From positions 1 through 54,510 of the forward strand of contig JACPYG010000006.1 of the NCBI GenBank assembly GCA_016196125.1: 54,510 bases of DNA, given 5' to 3'. Below are positions 43,760 through 52,372 of the stretch, piece by piece. The notes under the pieces are model-generated. The model worked only from the letters and a program-made list of their open reading frames with translations. It was not told the origin of the DNA and ran no database searches. Position numbers and translations under genes: made by a program. Source of the DNA: Candidatus Staskawiczbacteria bacterium (GTDB taxonomy: Bacteria > Patescibacteriota > Minisyncoccia > Minisyncoccales > Staskawiczbacteraceae). Numbering within the stretch: position 1 is the first letter of the stretch; each line of letters starts with the position of its first letter.

Positions 43760-44985
43760 TTTATTCTCCTCTTAATAAGTTCTTTCAGCTCCTTTTCCAT
43801 TCTACCAAAAAATAATCTTTCATCAAATTCTTTTTCAGCCTTTTTTCTGCCCGACTCGCCCATTAGTTTTGCTTTATCTGGATTTAAAATAAGATAAATA
43901 ATAGCTTCTGCCAATTTTTTATAATTTTTGGGCGGCACCAAAAGACCGGTAATATTCGGCTCCACTGCTCCCCGGCATCCTCTAATATCTGTGGCTATTA
44001 CAGGCCTTGCCATCGCCATAGCCTCCATAATGCTATGGGAAAAACCCTCTCTATAAGAAGGCAAGACAAAAATATCCATTAAAGAATAAATCTCATCGAC
44101 ATCTGTTCTTTCTCCTAAAAATAAAATATTTTTTTCTATGCCGAAATTTCTAACTATATTAAGATTAATATTATCTTTTTTGGATGGATCGGCCGAACCA
44201 ACTGCCAAAAGCAAAGAATCAGGGAATTTTATAACAACACTTTCAAATGCTCCAAAAAGTTCTATATATCCTTTTTCCGACACTAATCTTGCCACTATTC
44301 CAATAATCGTTTTTTTTGGATCAATCCCCATCTTTTCTTTCTTTTCTTTAATAAAATCCGAAGTAAACCTTTTGGGATTAAAATGCAAAATATCAATTCC
44401 ATCTCCTATGTGCTCTGCCATACTGTTTCTGATAATTTTCTCTTTCTTTGCCGTCTCGAAATCTTCTTTGTTCCTAAAAAATACGAAGTCAGAGCATTTA
44501 GCCGCAATTTTTTCAATAAAAATAAAAAATCTTCTTTTAAAATAAGGCGTCCCTTCGTGAAAATAAAAACCGAAAATAGTATTTAAAATAATAGGCGCCC
44601 CGGCCGCTTTGGCTGCCAGTTGGCCCAATAATCCCGGTTTTGGAGTAAAGGTGAATACAGCACCAAAATTTTCTTTCTTAAAATAAAAAAATAATCTAAA
44701 AAGAGAAATTAAATCTGAAAACGGGCTGAATGCTTTTCTTTTTATTTTTATAGTTTTTACTTTAACCCCCTCTTTTTTAATGCTTTCAACCCATTTTCCG
44801 GGAGAACAAACAGCATAAACATCATATCCTTGCATTATTAAAAATTTAAGATTTGAAAGCAATAAAAATTTTAAGGTAATATCAACACTTGCCACAAAGC
44901 AAATTTTAATTTTTTCCTGCCTGCCGGCAGGCAGGCCTGATCTGTCGGCAGACAGGGATTTACCTTGTATCAATGCTTTATTCAT
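43756..44985 (-). CDS. GT4-type glycosyltransferase with palindromic element inserted next to the start codon
   Basis: KICFVASVDITLKFLLLSNLKFLIMQGYDVYAV, VGIVARLVSEKGYIELFGAF, PSYREGFSHSIMEAMAMARPVIATDIRGCRGAVEPNITGLLVPP; start MNKALIQGKSLSADRSGLPAGRQEK overlaps the upstream stop. Confidence 0.9.
   Translation of the reverse strand: MNKALIQGKSLSADRSGLPAGRQEKIKICFVASVDITLKFLLLSNLKFLIMQGYDVYAVCSPGKWVESIKKEGVKVKTIKIKRKAFSPFSDLISLFRLFFYFKKENFGAVFTFTPKPGLLGQLAAKAAGAPIILNTIFGFYFHEGTPYFKRRFFIFIEKIAAKCSDFVFFRNKEDFETAKKEKIIRNSMAEHIGDGIDILHFNPKRFTSDFIKEKKEKMGIDPKKTIIGIVARLVSEKGYIELFGAFESVVIKFPDSLLLAVGSADPSKKDNINLNIVRNFGIEKNILFLGERTDVDEIYSLMDIFVLPSYREGFSHSIMEAMAMARPVIATDIRGCRGAVEPNITGLLVPPKNYKKLAEAIIYLILNPDKAKLMGESGRKKAEKEFDERLFFGRMEKELKELIKRRIK
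44916..44956. repeat. Tandem pair of palindromes CCTGCCTGCCGGCAGGCAGG and CCTGATCTGTCGGCAGACAGG
   Basis: 20-bp perfect palindrome followed directly by a diverged copy; encodes SLSADRSGLPAGRQ. Confidence 0.85.
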
Positions 44986-45901
44986 GTTTTTGAAACCATT
45001 CAATTGTTTTATCCAAACCTTCTTTAATGCCAACCTTGGGTTGCCAGCCAAAATCTTTTTTAATTTTTTTAATGCCCAATAAGCTTCTTTTAGTTTCTTG
45101 TTCTTTTAAATTTTTGTGTATTGGAACTATTTTAGTATTTAAAAAATTTTTTGTTATTCTAAAAATTTCATTAATTCTTATTTCTTTGCCGCTGCCAACG
45201 TTATAGATTCCCCTTTTTTCTATTTCTGCGGCTAAAATAAGAGCATTAACCGCATCGTCAATATATATAAAATCTCTTGTTTGTATTCCATCTCCATAAA
45301 TAATCGGTTTTTCTTTTTTTAGAATTTTTATAATTATTGATGGAATAATCCCGCTTTTCCACTGCCTTGGCCCATAGACATTGCTCAAGCGCAAAATAAT
45401 AAAATTTAAATTATTTTCCTTATGGTATAGTTCTATATACCTTTCTATCATTAAATTTGCCAAGCCGTACAAAGACACAGGGTGAACTGAATAATCCTCG
45501 GCTGTGGGGACTATTTTGGCATTTTCGTAGATTGCTCCGCCGCTGGAGATAAAAATTATTTTTTTAACATTATTTTCTAAGCAAGCATCTAAAATTATCT
45601 TAGTTCTGGCTAAAATATTTAAATCTTTTGCGAAAAGAGAGTCTGTAATTTGACGCCTTAAATTTATAGCTCCGGCAAGATGATAAACAAAATCAGGCTT
45701 TTCTTTCTTAAAAATATCTTTAACTCTGTTAAGATTATCAATATCTGTTTTATAAACTTTAATCTTGGAATTAATTTTTCCGAAATTAATACTGGTGGAA
45801 AAATCATCTATAATAACCACGCTATGCCCCAATTTTAAAAGTGTTTCTGAAAGATGAAATCCAATGAAACCTCCCCCGCCTATGATTAAAAATTTTTTCA
45901 T
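44978..45901 (-). CDS. NAD-dependent nucleotide-sugar epimerase/dehydratase (SDR)
   Basis: FLIIGGGGFIGFHLSETLLKLGHSVVIIDDFSTS, YHLAGAINLRRQ, YGLANLMIERY, RLSNVYGPRQW, DFIYIDDAV. Confidence 0.93.
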   Translation of the reverse strand: MKKFLIIGGGGFIGFHLSETLLKLGHSVVIIDDFSTSINFGKINSKIKVYKTDIDNLNRVKDIFKKEKPDFVYHLAGAINLRRQITDSLFAKDLNILARTKIILDACLENNVKKIIFISSGGAIYENAKIVPTAEDYSVHPVSLYGLANLMIERYIELYHKENNLNFIILRLSNVYGPRQWKSGIIPSIIIKILKKEKPIIYGDGIQTRDFIYIDDAVNALILAAEIEKRGIYNVGSGKEIRINEIFRITKNFLNTKIVPIHKNLKEQETKRSLLGIKKIKKDFGWQPKVGIKEGLDKTIEWFQKHE

Positions 45902-47228
45902 GTATTTTTTTATAATAATTTTCTATATCATCATTAAAACTTATAAACATTATTGAAAGAAGACAAATAAAAACCGGGATACGAATTCTCGCAATAATTC
46001 CATAATTATTTATAAAAAGAGAAAGAGCTCCGAGTGCCAAAACACTAAAAATTAACAAGGGAAGACTAAACCGATAAAACTTAAAAAACTCTAAAATACC
46101 TCTTTTTTTAATAAACCTAATAAAACCATAAAAAGAAATAATTATTAAAAGGTACCATGGGATAGTTTCCGCCAAACTCACAATTTGTCTTTGATACCTA
46201 AATTGCCATGGAAATGGTCCTGATAAACTATAAAAAAAAGATTGTAAAGAATTTTTAGAAAATTGAAGGATTCCTTCATCAAGTCCAGTTTCTAATTCAA
46301 AATTTGATCCTCCTCCATTAAGGTCTTGAATAGCAGGTTCTTGTTTAGACAAGGTTGGTTGAGGAATAGTTGGTTGAGGAATAGTTGGTTGAGGAATAGT
46401 TGGTTGAGGAATAGTTGGTTGAGGAATAGTTGGTTCAATAGTGACTGCTTGAGGAGTGACTGGCGGATTATTATACAAAACCTCCCTATAATATGTTATT
46501 TTTTCTGGATTAAGAAGATCTTTAAAGCTATCGGATGCATAATACCCATTACCTGCAATTTGAGGAGAAAATCCTAAAAGAAAAATAATTGTTAGCCAAT
46601 ATGTTATTTTCTCATTAAGGTTAAATTCAGATAAAAGAGGCCAAGACATAATAAAAGCAAACATTAACGCATAACCAATATAAAAACGCAAATTAATTAA
46701 GCAGGTTAAAACAGCGAAAAATAATAAGAATTTAAGCCATGAAAAATTCTTTATCATTTTCAAAATTAGTAAAATACCTGCCAAAGCAAATGGTATAACT
46801 AGAGTGTCTTTTAGCAAAACACTGCCAAAATACAAATAACTTGGATAAAAACTAACAATAATACCAGCCAAAAAAGCTATTTTTTTTGCGCCTCCTATTT
46901 CTAATACTATTAGATAAGTCAATAAAATAGAAATTGCGGCAAGTAAAACAGTAAACAGTTGACCAATAATCATATTAGGCAATGTAAGCATATATAAAAT
47001 CCCGATTAAAATAGGGAAAAAGTGCTCTGTGTACAATCCAGACAATGAAAAGTTTCCTGCTTTGAACCTTATAGATATTTCTTTGGCTACAGCATGATAA
47101 AGATCGTAATCAGCGCCGCCCCCAAATGGCTTGAAATTAAAATAATAAATAAATAAAACAGCGCCAAGATGAACTAATAACCCTATTAAAAAAATTGCCC
47201 ACATTGTTTTATCTTTTAAAATACTCAT
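45822..47228 (-). CDS. Polytopic membrane protein (glycosyltransferase-39/Wzy-like) with PTIPQ tandem repeat
   Basis: Many TM segments; (PTIPQ)5 in a predicted loop; inside the glycan gene cluster. Confidence 0.78.
   Translation of the reverse strand: MSILKDKTMWAIFLIGLLVHLGAVLFIYYFNFKPFGGGADYDLYHAVAKEISIRFKAGNFSLSGLYTEHFFPILIGILYMLTLPNMIIGQLFTVLLAAISILLTYLIVLEIGGAKKIAFLAGIIVSFYPSYLYFGSVLLKDTLVIPFALAGILLILKMIKNFSWLKFLLFFAVLTCLINLRFYIGYALMFAFIMSWPLLSEFNLNEKITYWLTIIFLLGFSPQIAGNGYYASDSFKDLLNPEKITYYREVLYNNPPVTPQAVTIEPTIPQPTIPQPTIPQPTIPQPTIPQPTLSKQEPAIQDLNGGGSNFELETGLDEGILQFSKNSLQSFFYSLSGPFPWQFRYQRQIVSLAETIPWYLLIIISFYGFIRFIKKRGILEFFKFYRFSLPLLIFSVLALGALSLFINNYGIIARIRIPVFICLLSIMFISFNDDIENYYKKIHEKIFNHRRGRFHWISSFRNTFKIGA
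46357..46431. repeat. 15-bp tandem repeat, 5 copies (GGTTGAGGAATAGTT)
   Basis: Five identical units read directly; encodes PTIPQ x5. Confidence 0.95.
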
Positions 47229-47233
47229 AATTT

Positions 47234-48376
47234 TTAATTCATTAGCATTTGAAAAGTTTTTTCGTATTCATTTACGCTTCTTTTGATAGAAAAAAACTCG
47301 GCTCTTTTTTGGCCTTCCATTGAAAACTTTTTTGCTAAATTTTGATCATTGAGAATTTTTAAAATTGCATCTGCTAACTTTTGGGGGTCATCAACTGAAA
47401 CCAAAATTCCGTTTTTGCCATTTTCAATTATTTCGCCTGGACCAGTGGGACAATTAGTAGAAACAACCGGAGCGCCGCACGCCATTGCTTCAACGATGAC
47501 ATTTCCAAATCCTTCTTGCAAAGAAGATAAAACAAATACCGAAGCTCTCTTCATGAATTTATATGGATTTTTCTGAAAGCCTAAAAAAGCAATATTTTTA
47601 GATAAATCCATCTTTTGAGCAATATCTACCAGTTTTTTCATCTTTGGACCTGCCCCCAAAATAACCAAATGGGCAGGATGACTTTTTAACACTAAATTAA
47701 AGGCTTCAAAAAGATGTGGGTAGTTTTTACATTTTACCAAACGTCCTACTGCAATAATAATCGGAATTTTTAAATCAGAAAACCATGGATGACTAATTGG
47801 TTCTTTTGCCAATTGATATATGTTGTCCGTAACCACAGGATTGTATATTATCTCAATTTTTAAAGATCGGTTTACGGTTTTTAATATATCATCCGCAATT
47901 CCTTTTGAAACACAGATAATCGCATCAGCTTTTTGATACACATAATTGCATATGCTTGGCATAAAAAAACGGGCAAACATTCCTCTCCAAAATGTTTTAG
48001 CGATAATCGGCAATAAAGAAAATACCGAATGCTCGGTAATGATAATTTTTGTTTTTGACCTTGAAAAAATCTTTGCAACAATGCAAATAACGTTAACTCG
48101 CGGGAAGGCCGAAATAAAAATATCCGGTTGGTTTTTTTTAAAATAAGCTATTAATTTAAAAAATGTGGCAATACTGCGCCGAGTATGCAAACTAATAATA
48201 GGAATATCGTTGTTAATATCTTTTACAAAATCTCCTTCGGCCATGCCTAATACAAGCGATACCGCATATTTTTCTCTATCAATCTTATTGACTAGGTTTA
48301 CCACATTTCTCTCTGTTCCTCCTGACTCTAAAGAGGGAAGGAAAAAAGCTATGGTAATTTTTTCGGATTTTGGCAT
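47234..48376 (-). CDS. GT4-family glycosyltransferase
   Basis: AFFLPSLESGGTERNVVNLVNKI, IIAVGRLVKCKNYPHLFEAF, LSSLQEGFGNVIVEAMACGAPVVSTNCPTGPGEII. Confidence 0.94.
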   Translation of the reverse strand: MPKSEKITIAFFLPSLESGGTERNVVNLVNKIDREKYAVSLVLGMAEGDFVKDINNDIPIISLHTRRSIATFFKLIAYFKKNQPDIFISAFPRVNVICIVAKIFSRSKTKIIITEHSVFSLLPIIAKTFWRGMFARFFMPSICNYVYQKADAIICVSKGIADDILKTVNRSLKIEIIYNPVVTDNIYQLAKEPISHPWFSDLKIPIIIAVGRLVKCKNYPHLFEAFNLVLKSHPAHLVILGAGPKMKKLVDIAQKMDLSKNIAFLGFQKNPYKFMKRASVFVLSSLQEGFGNVIVEAMACGAPVVSTNCPTGPGEIIENGKNGILVSVDDPQKLADAILKILNDQNLAKKFSMEGQKRAEFFSIKRSVNEYEKTFQMLMN

Positions 48377-48471
48377 AAAAACCTTGTAATTAAGATGAAT
48401 TTATTATACTATTATCCTATAATTTACATAAAAAATCAAGTTTCTTTTTTTAAAAAATAAACGGCGATAGT

Positions 48472-49419
48472 ATGAAAAAAGTTTTAATTACGGGAGGGGC
48501 GGGGTTTGTAGGAGCTAATTTTGTTTATACATTTGTTGATTTAAAATATAATGTTCACATAATAGAAAAATCCGGAACTGATTTATGGAGAATAAATAAA
48601 ATAAAAAATAAAGTAAAAATCCATTATATTGATTTGAAAGAATATAAAAACGTTGAAGCCTGCGTCTTAAAAATTAAACCTCACATTATTTTGCATTTTG
48701 CTGCTTACGGAGCTTATCAGGGCAAACAACAAGATATAGAAAACACCATTACAACCAACCTGCTGGGAACCATAAATTTGGCTAATGCCTGCGCTAAAAC
48801 AAAATTTACATGCTTTATTAATACCGGCACAAGTTCAGAATACGGATTAAAAGACACTGTAATGAAAGAAACTGACATACTTGAGCCAAATAATCTTTAC
48901 GGCATTACCAAGTCAGCGGCAACTATGTACTGTTTTTATATGGCAAAATATAAAAATTTGCCCATTGCAACAGTAAGGCCGTTTTCGGCGTATGGCTATT
49001 TTGAAGAAAAAGGAAGATTAGTCCCGACCATTATAAAAGCTTGCCTAGAAAATTCGCCATTGAAATTATATTCCCCAAACTCTGTAAGGGATTTTATTTT
49101 TATAGAAGATTTAATAAACGCCTACATGCTCATAATAAAAAACATAAAAAAAATTAAGGGGGAAGTTTTTAATATCGGCAGCGGAAAGCAAAACACCGTT
49201 GAAGAAGTTTTTAAAATTACCAAAAAAATTACCGGTTCAAAAATACAACCAATATATGATCAAGTCAAACAAAACCAATACGAACCTAAAAAATGGGTGG
49301 CCGATATTTCCAAGGCAAAAAAAATGTTGCATTGGAAACCAAAACATGATTTAGGGCAGGGATTGCAAAAAAATACCGCGTGGTTTAAAAAAAATCTTTC
49401 TTTATATGGCTCATATTGA
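48472..49419 (+). CDS. SDR-family NDP-sugar epimerase/4-ketoreductase (RfbJ-like)
   Basis: KKVLITGGAGFVGANFVYTF, YGITKSAATMYCFYMAKYKNLPIATVRPFSAYGYFE, RDFIFIEDLINAYM, FNIGSGKQNTVEEVF. Confidence 0.9.
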   Translation: MKKVLITGGAGFVGANFVYTFVDLKYNVHIIEKSGTDLWRINKIKNKVKIHYIDLKEYKNVEACVLKIKPHIILHFAAYGAYQGKQQDIENTITTNLLGTINLANACAKTKFTCFINTGTSSEYGLKDTVMKETDILEPNNLYGITKSAATMYCFYMAKYKNLPIATVRPFSAYGYFEEKGRLVPTIIKACLENSPLKLYSPNSVRDFIFIEDLINAYMLIIKNIKKIKGEVFNIGSGKQNTVEEVFKITKKITGSKIQPIYDQVKQNQYEPKKWVADISKAKKMLHWKPKHDLGQGLQKNTAWFKKNLSLYGSY

Positions 49420-50236
49420 ATACCAGAACATAGCGACTCAAATACGAAAAAAGATTTTAAACATGAAGCTAATGTCACAAAGTTCCCATATCGGGTCGGA
49501 TTTTTCTTGCGTTGATATTTTAACGGTTCTCTATTTTAAAATTTTAAAACTAAACATTAAAAACTCAAAAGAAGAAAACCGGGACCGTTTTATTTTGAGC
49601 AAAGGGCATGCTGCCAGTGCCCTGTATGCAACCTTAGCCCGACGAGGATTTTTTTCAGAAGACATATTAAAAACTTACTGCCAAAATGGAAGCGCATTGG
49701 CAGGGCACACCATAAAAGATTGTGTACCAGGCGTTGAGGTCTCCACCGGCTCTTTAGGCCATGGCCTGCCTATTGGAATCGGTATGGCTTTATCGGCAAA
49801 AAAGGATAAAAAAAATCGTCGGATTTTTGTGTTAATTTCAGATGGCGAGTGCGATGAAGGCTCAAATTGGGAAGCAGCGTTATTTGCAGGCCATCACAAA
49901 TTAGAAAACCTTGTTGCTATTATTGATTACAATAAAATTCAATCTTTCGGCATGACAAATAAAGTGTTAAATTTAGAACCATTAAAACAAAAATGGGAGT
50001 CTTTTGGCTGGCAAGTTAAAGAAGCAGACGGACATAATTTCAAAGAACTTGAAAAAACCCTGCTTGGCCTGCCTTTTAAAAAAAATTACCCGAGTATTAT
50101 TATCGCTCATACAAAAAAAGGCGCTGGTGTTTCTTTTATGGAAAATGAACTTTCATGGCACTACAAATCCCCTACCCAAGAACAATATGATATTGCAATT
50201 AAAGAATTAGACAATTATGCGAAAAGAATTTATTGA
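49406..50236 (+). CDS. Transketolase, N-terminal (ThDP-binding) subunit
   Basis: RDRFILSKGHAASALYATLARRGFF, GVEVSTGSLGHGLPIGIGMALSAK, ISDGECDEGSNWEAALFAGHHKLENLVAIIDYNKIQ. Confidence 0.93.
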   Translation: MAHIEYQNIATQIRKKILNMKLMSQSSHIGSDFSCVDILTVLYFKILKLNIKNSKEENRDRFILSKGHAASALYATLARRGFFSEDILKTYCQNGSALAGHTIKDCVPGVEVSTGSLGHGLPIGIGMALSAKKDKKNRRIFVLISDGECDEGSNWEAALFAGHHKLENLVAIIDYNKIQSFGMTNKVLNLEPLKQKWESFGWQVKEADGHNFKELEKTLLGLPFKKNYPSIIIAHTKKGAGVSFMENELSWHYKSPTQEQYDIAIKELDNYAKRIY

Positions 50237-51140
50237 AACACTCATAACATTAGCAGAAAAAGATAAAAACATTTATCTTCTAAATGGAGATTTAGGTTTT
50301 TCTTTTTTGGAAGAATTCGAAAAAAGATTTCCCGAAAGATATGTAAATTGCGGCATAGCCGAACAAAATATGATGGGCGTGGCTGCGGGAATGGCCATGG
50401 AAGGCAAAAAAGTATATGTCTATTCTATTATTCCTTTCGCGGTTTTTCGCTGTTTCGAACAAATAAGAAATGACATTGCTTACCATAATTTAGATGTAAC
50501 AATAGTGGGGGCAGGGGTTGGTTTTGCCTATGGAACCCATGGAGCCACTCATTTTGCAGTTGAAGATATCGCGGTATTGCGAGTTCTGCCAAACCTGACT
50601 ATTATTTCGCCGGCCGACCCCATAGAAATGGCACAACTGACTTTACAGTCTGGCCAAACAAAAAACCCAACCTATATACGACTTGATAAAAATACTAAAA
50701 AATTACATCAACCCGATGATAAAATCGTTATGGGAAAACCCTCTATTTTAAAAAATGGCAAAGACGGAGTTATTATTACTATCGGCTCATACTTAGATAT
50801 TATGATTAATGTGCAAAAAAGGTTAGCGGAAAAAAATCATCATTTAAAGTTATTGCATTTGCACACCATAAAACCCATAGATGAAGAGGCGCTGCTTAAA
50901 GAGATTAATGGCCAAAAAATCGTGTTTACCGCAGAAGAACATAAATTAATTGGCGGAGTTGGCACTATTATCGGTGAAATTTTACTAAGAAATAATATTA
51001 ATAATATTACCCTAAAAAGCATCGGTGTATCAGAAGGATACCCCCCTGTTATCGGCCAACAAGATTATATGAGAAAATATTATAACATAGATGAAGACAG
51101 CGTATATAAAAAAATATTAACCGAGTTAGAAAAATTATGA
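50217..51140 (+). CDS. Transketolase, C-terminal subunit
   Basis: YVNCGIAEQNMMGVAAGMAMEGKKVYVYSIIPFAVFRCFEQIRNDIAYHNLDVTIVG, THGATHFAVEDIAVLRVLPNLTIISPADPIE. Confidence 0.93.
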   Translation: MRKEFIETLITLAEKDKNIYLLNGDLGFSFLEEFEKRFPERYVNCGIAEQNMMGVAAGMAMEGKKVYVYSIIPFAVFRCFEQIRNDIAYHNLDVTIVGAGVGFAYGTHGATHFAVEDIAVLRVLPNLTIISPADPIEMAQLTLQSGQTKNPTYIRLDKNTKKLHQPDDKIVMGKPSILKNGKDGVIITIGSYLDIMINVQKRLAEKNHHLKLLHLHTIKPIDEEALLKEINGQKIVFTAEEHKLIGGVGTIIGEILLRNNINNITLKSIGVSEGYPPVIGQQDYMRKYYNIDEDSVYKKILTELEKL

Positions 51141-52363
51141 AAAAAAATCAAATGCAACCTATGCGCGTGCCGTATGCATTTTCAATGCACGGGAAAGAAG
51201 AAATAAATGCCGTAATAAGGGTACTTAAGGGAAATACCGCATTGGGAAACCACACTAAAGAATTTGAAGAAAAAATTTCTAAAATGTTTGGTAAAAAATA
51301 TGGCATTATGGTAAACTCCGGCTCATCTGCTAATTTATTGGCATTTGAATTATTGAATCTGCCCAAGGGAAGCGAGGTTATAACTCCATTATTAACCTTT
51401 GCGACAACTGTCGCTCCTATTTTACAAAAAGGATTGATGCCGGTATTTGTTGATGTAGACCCGGATACCTACTTGGCAAATATTGATCAGGTTAAAAAAG
51501 CCATCACTGAAAAAACCCGCGCGATTATGATTCCATCTTTACTGGGCAACATACCAAACCTTGAGCATTTGTCAAAAATTGCCAAAAAATATAAACTCTT
51601 TTTAATAGAAGACTCATGTGATACGCTGGGGGGCAGTTTTAAAAACCGTCCAAGCGGAGCATATAGCGATATTTCTACCACCAGCTTTTACGGATCCCAT
51701 ATTATCAATGGAGCAGGCGGCGGCGGCATGATTTGCGTAAACAATAAAGCATGGGCAGAGCGCCTAATGGTACTGCGAGGTTGGGGCAGAAGATCGTCGT
51801 TATTCGGAGAAAAAGCAAACAGCGAACAGCTGAAAAACCGCTTCCGCAATCAATTAGCAGGTGTTCCTTATGATGAAAAATTTACGTTCAGTGAAGTTGG
51901 CTATAATTTCCTGCCTCTTGAACTATCGGCCGCTTTTGCTCTTAAACAACTAAAAAGATTTCCTCTGTTTAAAAAAATGCGCCAAAAAAACTTTACCAGA
52001 CTGCATAAATTTTTTTCTAAATACCGATCATATTTTATTCTGCCCCGTCAAACACCCCATACTAAAACCGCCTGGCTGGCTTTTCCGGTTATTATCAAAA
52101 AAGGCTCGCCGTTTGACCGATTTACTATTGTAAGGTATCTTGAGAATCATAATATACAAACAAGGCCGGTATTTACCGGAGATATCACGTTGCAACCCGG
52201 TTTTAAAAACATTAATTATCATAAACCCTTTAAAGAATACCCCCATACCAAACATATTATGAGGAGCGCTTTTGTGGTGGGGTGCCACCAGGGCCTTACC
52301 CTTGCACAATTGTCGTACTTGGAAGAAACCATAGAAAACTTTCTTTATCTGTATGCGAAGTAA
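51137..52363 (+). CDS. RfbH/ColD-like DegT-family sugar 3-dehydratase (His in place of PLP Lys)
   Basis: LIEDSCDTLGGSFKNRPSGAYSDISTTSFYGSHIINGAGGGGMICVNN; GWGRRSSLFGEKANSEQLKNRFRNQLAGVPYDEKFTFSEVGYNFLPLELSAAFALKQLKRF collinear with RfbH/E1. Confidence 0.88.
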   Translation: MKKNQMQPMRVPYAFSMHGKEEINAVIRVLKGNTALGNHTKEFEEKISKMFGKKYGIMVNSGSSANLLAFELLNLPKGSEVITPLLTFATTVAPILQKGLMPVFVDVDPDTYLANIDQVKKAITEKTRAIMIPSLLGNIPNLEHLSKIAKKYKLFLIEDSCDTLGGSFKNRPSGAYSDISTTSFYGSHIINGAGGGGMICVNNKAWAERLMVLRGWGRRSSLFGEKANSEQLKNRFRNQLAGVPYDEKFTFSEVGYNFLPLELSAAFALKQLKRFPLFKKMRQKNFTRLHKFFSKYRSYFILPRQTPHTKTAWLAFPVIIKKGSPFDRFTIVRYLENHNIQTRPVFTGDITLQPGFKNINYHKPFKEYPHTKHIMRSAFVVGCHQGLTLAQLSYLEETIENFLYLYAK

Positions 52364-52372
52364 CATTTTAAG

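Noticed and set aside
46326-46577. Plus-strand repetitive ORF (WLRNS repeats) or a CRISPR-like array
   Set aside because: It is the opposite strand of the PTIPQ tandem repeat; units are contiguous with no spacers, so not CRISPR.
49406-51140. Split transketolase as a frameshifted single gene
   Set aside because: The two ORFs overlap with a clean new start and each contains a complete subunit; split transketolases are well established.
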